A stretch of DNA of 64,000 nucleotides from contig JAGTTD010000011.1 of NCBI GenBank assembly GCA_018398585.1, forward strand, positions 4,029,001 to 4,093,000, read 5' to 3'. The stretch's first letter is position 1; the number at the start of each line of letters is the position of its first letter. This stretch comes from Simmondsia chinensis (taxonomy: Eukaryota > Streptophyta > Magnoliopsida > Caryophyllales > Simmondsiaceae). The notes under the pieces are model-generated. The model was given only the letters and a program-made list of their open reading frames with translations. It made no database searches and had not been told where the DNA came from. A program made the position numbers and the translations under genes. Shown piece after piece: positions 54,805-64,000 of the stretch.

Positions 54805-57800
54805 ATGGATACGAGTTGGATCATGCAACCAAGGATTAGTCAAGCTTATATTGATGGTGTCATTGAATTCATTAAGTTGGCTAAAGAAAACCTTATAGAA
54901 GGAAAAACTTGATGTCCATGTAATAAATACAAAGTAGCCAAATGGTTCTCATTAGAAGATGTGGAATATCATATCCTGTTTAAGGGTTTTTGGCCAAAGT
55001 ATAAGAAATGAATTTTTCAAGGAAAAGAAGATATTGTTCAACAATTGAGATGCAATAGTCAAACATCTACCAATAATAATGAGGGAAGGGCCATAGGGCA
55101 AGATGATATTGGTGGATTACTACGAGAAAGTATCGGAGTTGATATTCCTCCCTCCACAAGTCAACCCCATTTGTCTGATGAACATGATTAGTCGGACCAA
55201 GTTCCTCTTGAACAACCCAACCAATCTCCTGAGGAGAAAGCCAAGTATAAGAAGATATTGGAAGCTTCTAATGAAGAACTATATCCAGGCTGTAGCGCAT
55301 TCTCCAAATTGTCATTTCTTTTGCACTTGTTTCACTTGAAATGTATGCATAGTTGGTCTGCTGAGTCCTTCACGATGTTGCTAAGACTTCTTGTTGATGC
55401 ATTTCCTAAAATTATGGTATTTCCATCATCTTATTATGAAGCTCAGAAAATGATCAATGAGTTGGGTCTTGGATATGAAAAGATTCATGCTTGTCCAAAT
55501 AATTGTATGTTGTATAGGGGTGAAATGTCTGAAAAAGAGAGTTGTCATACATGCGGTACCTCAAGATGGAAGACAGTTAAGGGTAAGGAAGATGACAGCT
55601 GTAGTGATGAAACTATGTCAACCAAGAAAGGAGAGCCTGCTAAGGTTATGCGATATTTTTCCTTGATTTCAAGGCTCAAAAGATTATACATGTCATCTAA
55701 AACAGCCGAAGATATGAGATGGCATGAGATAGACCGTTTGAAGGATGGGAAATTAAGGCATCCTGCAGATGGCTTAGCTTGGAGGGCATTTGATGCTCGG
55801 TATCCGGAGTTTTCTTCAGATCCTCGTAGTGTTAGGCTTGGTCTTGCTAGTGACGGCTTCAATCCGTACCGTATTATGAATACTACTTATAGTACATGGC
55901 CAGTGGTGTTGATCCCGTACAACTTGCCCCCATGGCTATGTATGAAGCAATCGTCATTCATTCTTTCTTCGATTATTCCTGGGAAATCGGGCCCTGGACT
56001 TGACATTGATGTGTACCTACAACCATTGCTGCATGAGTTGAAATTGTTATGGGATGGTATTGATGCATATGATGCCTATAGTGGACAAAACTTTAGGATG
56101 CAAGGGGCTATAATGTGGACTATCAATGACTTTCCTGCACATGCTATGTTGTCTGGTTGGAGTACAAAGAGCTACACAGCTTGTCCTTATTGCACTGAAC
56201 ATACACATTCTTATAAGTTTGGGGGCAAGATTTGCTATAATGGACACCGTAAATGGTTACCTCATAATCACTCTTTTCGATCTCAGAGTCAATTGTTTGA
56301 TGGGACAACGGAGTATGCTTGTGCTCCTACTCCGGCATCAGGGACTGATATCTTGAAAGCACAAGAACAAGTTCGTTACAAGTACGGAAAAACCCAAAAG
56401 ACTAGTAAGAAGAAAAGAGAAAGGCACCACATAGACAGTTTAATAGAAAGAGTGGACAATGAGGAAGTGCTTTGGAAGAAAAAAAGCATATTTTTTGACT
56501 TGCCATATTGGGAGTACGATCTCCTTTGACATAATCTAGATGTCATGCACATAGAGAAAAATGTGTGTGATAATATTCTGGGGACGCTGTTACATATGGA
56601 GAGAAAGACTAGAGATGATGAAAAGGAAAGATGGGCCCTTGAAGAAAGGAACATAAAGCCACATCTTTGGCTACAACCTCGTCCTAATAGAGATCCGTAC
56701 ATGCCTCCAGCTTCTTACTATATGTCTTCAAATGATAAAGAACAGTTTCTAAGAGTTCTACAGAAACTTAGGGTCCCAGATGGATATGGATTTAACATCT
56801 CCAGATGTGTAAAGTTGAAACAAAGAAAACTCTTAAACCTTAAGAGTCATGACAACCATGTTCTTATGCAAGATATTCTTCCCATAGCTTTACGAGCATC
56901 CAATGCCACACAAGTCATTGAGTTGCTTTCAGACTTGTCTTCCTTTTTCAAATACTTGTGTTCTATGACCCTTGACCCAAATATGCTCGATCTTCAACAA
57001 TCGAACATTATTCTTACACTTTGTGAGATGGAGATGGAATTTCTACCTATATTTTTCACAGTCATGGTTCATCTACTAATTCATTTAGTAGAGGAGGCTA
57101 AGCTTGGTGGGCCTGTTCACTATAGATGAATGTATCCGATTGAAAGGTTAGCCGATAATGCTTCATTTACTTTTATCTCTCATATTTGGCATTCAGTAAT
57201 TGATCTCACGTGTTGTTTACATTTATGTAATAAAGGTATTTGTCCCATTTGAAAGCATACGTAAGTAACCAGGCGCGGCCAGAAGGGTCCATTTCTGAAG
57301 GCTACATCATGGAGGAGACTATTACATTTTGTTCTAGATACTTAGAAGGTGCTACGACCATTTTTAATAGACCCAAAAGAAATGATGATAATGGTTCAAG
57401 TATGGGTAAATACTTGTTAAAGTCTGGGGGTCGTGCAATTGGAAAAGAGAAAATTGTTCGCCTTGATATGAGAAGTAAGGAACAAGCACATCGTTATGTG
57501 CTACTTCAGCTAGATGAAATCAAGGAACTTCGTGAGTAAGTGTTAATAGAAGCAACTTTGTCAATATTAACTATTTTTGTTCAACCTGCTAATAATTTCC
57601 TTATTATAGTGAATTTTTAAGTGAAAAACGACGAGCATATTTCCATAGAGGTCGATCTAATGCAACATTAGAAAATCAGTGGATTGTTGAAGAGTTTTCT
57701 GAGTGGCTTCAAAACCAGGTTAGTATATTTTATTCGATGGTGAAGTTGATATTATATATTCACCATTAATTTTGATACTACCTTTTATTCTATTAAGGTG

Positions 57801-58277
57801 CACAAAATTGATGCAACTACCGAAGAAGGCCGATTGAGAAGGGCTTTAGCTGGTGGGCTAAATCAGTATGCTAAAAGAATGAAGGGCTTTGTCCTTAATG
57901 GATACAAGTTTCATACAGAAGATCGTGAACGCTATATGAGGACACAAAATTCTGGGGTCATGGTCGTAGCTGATGGACAAGTTTACTATGGCAAATTGAC
58001 AAATATATATGAACTAGACTATTATGGGAGTTGTAAAGTTGTCATTTTTCGTTGTGATTGGGTAGATATAAATAGGGGCTTAAGAACATTTAGAAATGAT
58101 GGTGCTTGTGTGAACTTCTCTAAGTTGATGCATACGGGTCGATTGTTGAAAGATGATCCATTTGTCATCTCATCTCAAGCAAAGCAAGTTTTCTATATTC
58201 AAGATGAGATGCAAAAGGGATGGTATCATGTCATTAAGACTAAACCTAGGGACTTGTATGATCTAGGCGAGATTTGA
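54805..58277 (+). pseudogene. TNP2-type CACTA transposase
   Basis: Exons 54805-57146, 57236-57535, 57610-57718 and 57798-58277 join in phase to 1077 codons including the stop, with GT-AG borders. Order: transposase-associated domain (MDTSWIMQPRISQAYIDGV), TNP2 core (NNCMLYRGEMSEKESCHTCG; HNLDVMHIEKNVCDNILGTL), DUF4218 (LPIALRASNATQVIELLSDL, KLGGPVHYR) and a C-terminal DUF4216-like region (YYGSCKVVIFRCDWVD). Five in-frame stops interrupt it: TGA at 54910, 55009, 56527 and 57127, and TAG at 55189. No frameshift occurs anywhere. At 56527 and 57127 the lost residues are clearly Arg (before HNLDVMH) and Trp (R-W-MYPIER), both one transition from TGA. The protein would excise and insert the element by binding its ends together with the partner protein. 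Confidence 0.93.
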
Positions 58278-58310
58278 TTTTTGTTTTTTTAAAGTTGTGA
58301 AATAATGTTA

Positions 58311-58462
58311 CGTGTTGTTCCATTTTGTCCATGTATGTTAGTTTTCTTTTGTACGTGTTGTTTCATTTTGTCCATGTATGTTAGTTTTCTTTTATATGTG
58401 TTGTTTTATTTTGTCCATGTATGTTAGTTTTCTTTTGTACATGTTGTTTCATTTTGTCCATG
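58311..58462 (+). repeat. Tandem repeat in the transposase 3' region, four ~42-bp units
   Basis: Units contain GTTGTTTCATTTTGTCCATG and TATGTTAGTTTTCTTTTGTA; the last is partial. Confidence 0.8.
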
Positions 58463-58580
58463 ATCTTTGTTTCATTATTGAAGGATTGTTTTACGGAACA
58501 TATTTGCTTCTCATTTTATTTTTGTATATTCTATTATACATCTACTAATTCTTTTATTTTTGGAAAAGCGTGGATTCACA

Positions 58581-60554
58581 ATGAGGAGGTTTTTTAGAAG
58601 TGGCAAATCAGTGCAGTCCTCAACAGCAACACCGGCATATGAAGGAGGTGATGACAGTCGGCCAAGACCGTCAACATCTGAAGCAGAGGGACCAGTCAGG
58701 GAAGCTGGTGTTTGGTCCACTGACGTGCCATTTGATGAGAGGGAGCTACTTCAACTTATCGGTAAATGTTTTCAATTTTATAGCATTAATTATGGTAATA
58801 GTTTTCCAATCAATTAGAAAAGTAATGGTATATCTTAATCATTAATAGATGGCCAAGGTAACTTGTGTACCTTAAGGACGATACCAGTTAAGGAAGTATG
58901 GCATCTTTCTGAAGGTGTAAGAATTATTGTGCGGTTCAATGACCTACGCCAACCAATTAGAAAGGGTGGCGATTTGTTGATCCGGTTTATTGGAGAGGTT
59001 GCAAAAACGGGACGGTTTTGTCCGCTCGGAGTAAGGGATTGGGGTACAATGAATAACCAATACAAAGCAGAAGCTATTGAGGTTATCCGAGTAAGTATTA
59101 TTTATGTCTGAAGTTTACTTTATACATACGATATAATATGTATGTCTGAAGTTTTTGAACTTTATCATTGTATTAATTAAGGTTTTATTCCTTTGCCTTT
59201 TTGTGACATTATTGTTGGATTTTATGTTTTAGGGGAAATTTTCAATGCCCAGTGATGTATTGATTGATAAATCAATACTACAGCATCTTGGCAAAATGTG
59301 GAGGGGTTATAAGACGAGCTTGAAAGAGCAATATTGCCAAGGGAACAAAACTGAGGCCGAAGTTATTGCAACAGTGCCACAAGGAGTTAATCGTGACCAA
59401 TGGATAACTTTGGTACAGTTTTGGTTTTCTCCACAAGGCAAGGTAAAATAATTTATTTTTAAGTAATTTTTGATTGGTCAAAAAGGGGGAAGCAGATTGA
59501 TATTGATTATGAATGTAAAGTTTTTCTTGGATTGATGTTGATTTCCAATGTCAGGAGAAGAGTAAATGCGGCAAAGAAGCACGTGCCAAGCAGAATCAGT
59601 TTCACATGACTGGTTCAACAAGTTATGCCAATAAAAGAGATAGTTTTGTAAGGACTTAAGTATATGTTTAGTGTATTATTACTATCTACCTGTTAAATTA
59701 GTTAAGACTTATGTTGACGTGTTGATTGTAGGAAATTAATAAAGGGAGGAAGCCCACGAGTATAGAGTTTTACCAAGAAACTCATACCAGGAAAAGTGGT
59801 GGCTTTTTTGAGAACACGGTTTCACAAGAATTTATGGTGGGTTTTATTATTATCTCCCATTTCTTTTAATTTAAATGTATTTAATATCTTTTTCTCTTCT
59901 TTGTAGGATACAGCTAGAGAAATAGTTGAGGCTCGACTTGGATTTTCTTCCAGACCTCGATCAGAAATCGAGGAGGAAGTATTTGCAGAGCTAACGTATG
60001 AACAGGAAAATCCGGGCTATTGAGCGGTTGGCCATGGATTTGGCGTGAAGAGGAGTGATATATACGGAGTCAGGGGTGAACTAAAGAAAAAGGGACTCGA
60101 TCGTACCGGTGATCATGTCGAATTACAAAATATGAAAATAGAATTGACCAATGTAAAGCAGCAAATGAGAAGGCTCCTACCCATCTATGATGCTGTTTCT
60201 TCTGGCCAAGCATCATATGAAATGATAGCAGAAGGTCGAACAATTATTACTGCGGTTGCTGATCCGGTAAGATAATCTATTTAATTTATATTTGTTTGTA
60301 CTATAATGCAAATAATCGCCTTTCTAATCCTTTGTAAATAATGAAATTGATGATGTGAATGATTGAGACAAAAGCTGGCATTGGGGTTGGTACTTTTGGG
60401 GAACTATATGAATTTACCATGTGAAGCAAAATTTTGGATCAGATATACTAAATCTATTGTATTGTCTATACAGGGTAGAGATGAATCGGGATCAGGTGAC
60501 GGTGAACCTCCAAATTTTTTTGCATCTCCAAGCACGCCAAGCTCATTCGGTTGA
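58581..60554 (+). pseudogene. Transposase_24-family (Ptta/En-Spm) CACTA protein
   Basis: Seven exons, 58581-58761, 58849-59090, 59233-59442, 59555-59647, 59732-59836, 59907-60266 and 60474-60554, have GT-AG borders and join in phase to 424 codons including the stop. The N-terminus is Ser/Pro-rich; then come the conserved block GQGNLCTLRTIPVKEVWHL, the core HLGKMWRGYKTSLKEQYC, a KRDS...GRKPTSIEFYQETH segment, and a C-terminal helical/coiled stretch (LQNMKIELTNVKQQMRRLLP) ending in a Ser/Pro tail. One TGA at 60021-60023 interrupts GY-AVGHGFGVKRSD. It is the usual partner of TNP2 and presumably binds the subterminal repeats. Confidence 0.9.
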
Positions 60555-60879
60555 TTGATATATTTGTGAAGAATGTACTTGACTAAGTTAGCATTGTATA
60601 TTTTTTTTTTTTTGGTTATTAGATTAATTATGTTGATATTTGGAGTGAAAAAAATCTCAAATTTTGTCTTGAACTATCGAAGTACATTGACAATGATGTA
60701 ATATATTGATTGTCGAATTCAGAATCTTATGAAAAATTTATCAGTTTAGTTGATATTTTTTTATTAAGTAATTTTGTATATACATATATATATATGTGTG
60801 TGTGTGTATGGAAAATATGCACAAATAAATAGACAAAACGTCTATGCTAAGAAGTAAAAGTAGGGTATTTAAAAAATTC

Positions 60880-61064
60880 GAAAAATCTCGACAATAAAAA
60901 ATGCCAAAAAATCTCGGCGCTTCTAAGCGCCGGTATTATCTCGGCGTTTATAAGCGCCGGTATTCTCAGCGCTTTTATTTTTCGGGTTTTTTTTCTCGGC
61001 GCTTGTCCTAAGCGCCGAGAATTCTAAAAAAAGGCGCCGAGATTTACTCCTTTTTGTTGTAGTG
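60880..61064 (+). promoter_or_regulatory. CACTA 3' subterminal palindromes
   Basis: CTCGGCGCTTCTAAGCGCCG, CTCGGCGTTTATAAGCGCCG and CGCTTGTCCTAAGCGCCGAG repeat the motif of the other end, followed by the terminal inverted repeat. Confidence 0.8.
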
Positions 61065-61070
61065 ATACCA

Positions 61071-61350
61071 TGTAGATTTAGATGGAAAGTACTTTACTTT
61101 TTCATGATAGAAAATAACACAGAGTCAACACTTAAATAAGGGAATGCAGGCAACACATCTGCCACTCAAATCCCTTAATTCTAGGAATAAGAAAAAAAAT
61201 CAAGGAGCTAATCATCTAAAAAAGAGAAAGAAAACCAAACAGAATAAAATCGAATAATATTTATGTGATTCTTATTTATTTAGGAAAACATTCCAATAAA
61301 GAATCACAAAATCTTCCTAGAAATCTTGGAGTTTTGATTGAAAATCCACA
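61071..61350 (-). repeat. 5' LTR of copia element 1
   Basis: 280 bp partner of 48541-48820. The CACTA element ends six bases to its left, with ATA and CCA between. Confidence 0.95.
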
Positions 61351-61690
61351 GGCTTCAATCCTTGCTAGGGGTGGACTCACAACTTAGGCGACACTCTAAT
61401 AGAAGTTTCTAATTAATTTTATCTAAAGGCTAAAATCATGGCCATTAGGAGGAAGAGCAATAGTTTAAACAATAAGATTAGGAACTGTACCATGAGGGTT
61501 GGGACTAGTTCAAAGAGATCCTATGAAGCTATCCCACAACAGTTGCCCTAAGTGGGCTATTGTTCAAAATTTTTATGATGGTTTGAGTGCGTCAAACAAA
61601 AAGATGATTAATGCTTCATGTAGGGGAGAATTTAACTAACAAGATAAGGAAAAGGTATGGACATTGTTCAAATGCCTTAGTCAACATTCT
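61351..61690 (+). pseudogene. Ty3/gypsy gag, 3' part after the nested insertion
   Basis: Directly after the GGCTT duplication the gag resumes. Recognisable blocks in several frames are FKRSYEAIPQQLP and DGLSASNKKMINASCRGEF, corresponding to the family's NGL...TRTMVDAASGG region, then QDKEKVWTLFKCLSQ. It ends where LINE sequence starts at about 61712. Confidence 0.72.
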
Positions 61691-61711
61691 CTAGAACAAT
61701 CCTCTGTAGCT

Positions 61712-62790
61712 TTCATGATATGCATAAATTTAATATTACATTGCTTCCTAAACAAGCATGGAGAATCGTATCTAATGGTGATTCCTCTTGGGTTAAGATC
61801 CTTAATGGGATTTAATTTGCTCATTGTTCCATGCTGGAAGCCTCGATTGGCTCAAGACCTTCTTGGCTTTAGAGAAGTCTCTTAGATAGATAGGGCTGCA
61901 ATCTACTTGAAAAGGGATACATGGATTCCCAATGCTGATGAGTTCCACATTAAATCTATCGAACCTCCCTCATTTGATTCTTTTTCTATTGCTAATTTAA
62001 TAGATCACTCAAATCGAATATGGAAGGATTATTTGCTTTGTGGCTTGTTCTCTAGTGAAGAGATTCGAGAAATTAAGAAAATGCCTTGATCATATTCGAA
62101 TTTTAATAAATTTATTGTTTGGAATTTTTAGAAAAATGGTTTTGTATTTGTTAAGATTTGGTTATTTTGAGTTAGAAGAATTGTGGCCTAGTAAGGATTG
62201 TTAAGCAACCGTTGAAAGAGCCTTGGAATAAAATAAGGACTCTCTCTTCAATCTAAAGTCTAATCTAGTCCCAATATTGTCCTTTTAAGGATGTCAAGTT
62301 GTCTCCCACCGTAAGGTGATGCCAAATTTAATTGTGATGCTGCCTGGTATGCATCCTCTTGTAGGGGCTCCTTGGAAATTGCTGCTAGACATTTGAGGGG
62401 CTGACTCCTTTCTGGCTTTTATTGTCATGATAGCTTTCTTTTATTGTCTGTTGTGAAGCTTTAGCTATGAGATATGCTCATTTCCTAGCCGTCAATCTCA
62501 AGCTTCATTAAATCTTTGTGGAAAGTGATGTCAAGGGTATGGTCTTGGCTCTACACAGTGAGAATGATGCTCGTTCTTGTGAAATTCAAGCTATAACTAG
62601 CGACATTTTCGCTTTGGTGCCCTTTATATGGTAGCATCATTTTCGCTTTGGTCTCCTTTATATGGTAGTTGATATTTGGTTGGGCTCCACGAGCATCAAT
62701 CGGGTGTTTGTTTGCATGGTGGTTCTGCTCCTCGATCTCAAGCTTGTTGCTTTGCTTTAGGACCACTTGTTGCAACAATTTTCTTGCTTT
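61712..62790 (+). pseudogene. L1-clade LINE 3' region relic
   Basis: Frames give KQAWRIVSNGDSSWVKILNG (the region after RT), then DTWIPNADEFHIKSIE, LIDHSNRIWKDYLLCGLFSS and FVWNF/KNGFV text of the zf-RVT region. The RNase H-like domain follows, with AKFNCDAAW (about 62325) and IFVESDVKGMVLAL (about 62513). Many stops and shifts. Confidence 0.8.
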
Positions 62791-62879
62791 TGCTGGGTTT
62801 GAATGCGGAAAAAACCTACATAGAGTGGTTTTAGACAAGATCAAGAAAATGATAACGCCTGAAAATGTGATACCCTATA

Positions 62880-63501
62880 TTCTCACAACTACTACAACAT
62901 ATACTATTACATTTTTAAGAGGACAACTACATTATTTTCATATTTAGAAACAGTAACACATGACTTGCAGTTATTTAAAATATAAACATCACACATGCAA
63001 TGCACGAGAATTTACTATTTAAAGCTTAACATGGAAAGGGTCATAGCCCCTAGAATGTTCATAATGCGGTAGAAGAAGTTAGAGACCGTTTAAAACTTAT
63101 CTGTACGGGTTAAGAAAGTAATTATCAATATGCTTTTAATTATTTACTTTATTTATATTTATTCATTTTTAGCAATGAAAATTAAATAATTAAACTTTGA
63201 GTCGGCTATTAATATTATGTGTAATATATGAAAACTAACACTTTCTATTTCATTTTTAAGTAGGCTTTCCTAATATGTGATTTTCTAATAAGTGTCCTTA
63301 GAGCATATATTAAGGTATATTGGCTATAATTATTTCATATTTTGAGAAATCAACTCGTTACTAGGGAGATGGACCTTTTAATTAATAAAATGCTAACAAA
63401 CGATACTGCATGACTGTTGTTTTCACCGGTATAATGTATAAAACATAATCCATAAGGAAGATAAAATGTAGGATAGTGTACGATAAAGAGGTCTGTATTT
63501 T
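62880..63501. other. Intergenic, nothing recognised
   Basis: AT-rich DNA without ORFs, repeats or motifs that I can support. Confidence 0.5.
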
Positions 63502-63800
63502 GCTTATTATGTTAATTTACTCCTTACACTTTTGTCCAAGTTCATTTATCTTTATATTACATTGTGTCAATTAATACCTATAGTAAAAGTTATGTTAGGT
63601 CAATGATATAACTTCTAACATGCTTGTTAATGTTAAATGCAAGTCATCCAATAAATACCTATTCGTGATATGTCTATCAAAATTTTCATTTTAGCGTAAA
63701 GTTTATTTTCCTTTATAATTAAATTGACGCAATTTAAATTATATAAGAACTAAATTAATGCGATTAAAAACACAAAGACTAAACTAATAGAGTAAGGAAA
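63502..63800. repeat. AT-rich inverted-repeat element, copy B
   Basis: Same family as 11359-11690: left TTATTATGTTAATTTA arm, internal ATTGTGTCAATT and TAATTAAATTGACGCAAT, right GACTAAACTAATAGAG arm. Target duplication not resolved. Confidence 0.55.
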
Positions 63801-64000
63801 TAAACATTTTATAACATAACTAATTCTAAAATAAAATTAATATGTACTAACATTTGCCCTTTAGCCACATATTAGACAAACTCAAAAGAATTCTTTACTA
63901 AAAGCCATCCAAATTTTAGGTACAGCTTCAAAAACTACTTAAAATTTCTAATTTTTCAATGTCACTCTTAAATTTTTAAAAAAATTTCAACATTGCACTT
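63801..64000. other. Intergenic, cut by the window end
   Basis: AT-rich, without features. Confidence 0.4.

Larger units (their letters stand above)
53573..61064 (+). mobile_element. CACTA (En/Spm) transposon, 7.49 kb, coding pair present
   Basis: Starts CACTACAACAAAACAGG and ends CTTTTTGTTGTAGTG, flanked by a 3-bp ATA duplication (53570-53572, 61065-61067). Subterminal regions contain repeated CTCGGCGCTTATAAGCGCCGAG-like palindromes. It encodes a TNP2-type transposase and a Transposase_24-family protein on the same strand, like known two-gene CACTA elements. Both have nonsense codons, so it is probably no longer autonomous. Confidence 0.96.
48541..61350 (-). mobile_element. Copia element 1, 12.8 kb including nested insertions
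   Basis: Two 280-bp LTRs (48541-48820 and 61071-61350) share ends TGTAGATTTA...AAAATCCACA and are flanked by GGCTT on both sides (48536-48540, 61351-61355). Minus-strand order from the right: LTR, primer site (split by the CACTA element), gag, nested copia 2 fragment, protease, integrase, RT C-terminus and RNase H, polypurine tract (CTTGAGGGGAG, 48821-48831), LTR. Removing the inserts leaves a normal-sized but RT-deleted element. Confidence 0.94.

Overview
The window is nuclear DNA from a TE-rich plant, most likely a eudicot. Evidence: a ten-exon host gene with GT-AG introns for a plant Hsp110/Hsp70-14/15-type chaperone, a trihelix transcription factor gene, plant-type Ty1/copia and Ty3/gypsy (Tekay) LTR retrotransposons primed by initiator tRNA-Met, a plant CACTA transposon, Au-type SINEs ending in (TTG)n, and many hAT- and Mutator-like non-autonomous elements. 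I cannot name the species. Only two host protein genes are convincingly intact: the Hsp70/Hsp110 gene (+, CDS 13750-20159) and the trihelix gene (-, 35480-36658). Nearly everything else is mobile DNA in layers. || Layout. 1-3000: decayed copia pol and its probable 3' LTR. 3-11.7 kb: AT-rich intergenic DNA with a 689-bp hAT element, a ~181-bp satellite-like array (5.83-7.03 kb), a LINE RNase H relic and a MULE-like element nested inside another (9904-10961). 11.7-20.8 kb: the chaperone gene, whose introns hold a SINE, a hAT element and a three-unit repeat. 21.49-29.32 kb: a full-length minus-strand Tekay chromovirus with a 5-bp TSD and damaged ORFs. 29.3-35.4 kb: SINE, three GC-rich hAT elements and a tandem array of five degenerate U6 snRNA copies interrupted by a hAT element. 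35.5-41 kb: trihelix gene, LTR fragments, SINEs and a possible distant 5'UTR exon. 42-46.9 kb: LINE relic, a deletion-derivative copia element (43317-46296) and a MULE-like element. 48.2-61.7 kb: a deep nest. A gypsy gag (+) was split by copia element 1 (48541-61350, TSD GGCTT). Copia 1 took a second copia element in its gag and a 7.49-kb CACTA element exactly inside its primer-binding site. 61.7-64 kb: LINE relic and a MITE. || Working relations. The chaperone reads as a functional nucleotide-exchange-type Hsp70 relative: all ten exons join in frame to 852 codons. The trihelix protein has a Myb/SANT-like DNA-binding domain and a C-terminal coiled coil. The CACTA element encodes the usual pair, a TNP2-type transposase and a Transposase_24-family protein, between subterminal palindromes. 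Both reading frames are free of indels but carry nonsense codons, all but one TGA. || Most worth a second look: the U6-like tandem array, the CACTA insertion that bisects a tRNA-primer site, the copia element whose LTR appears to have grown by a shift in priming, the copia-copia chimera at a microhomology junction, the indel-free but stop-ridden CACTA ORFs, and the possible 4-kb TE-filled 5'UTR intron of the trihelix gene.
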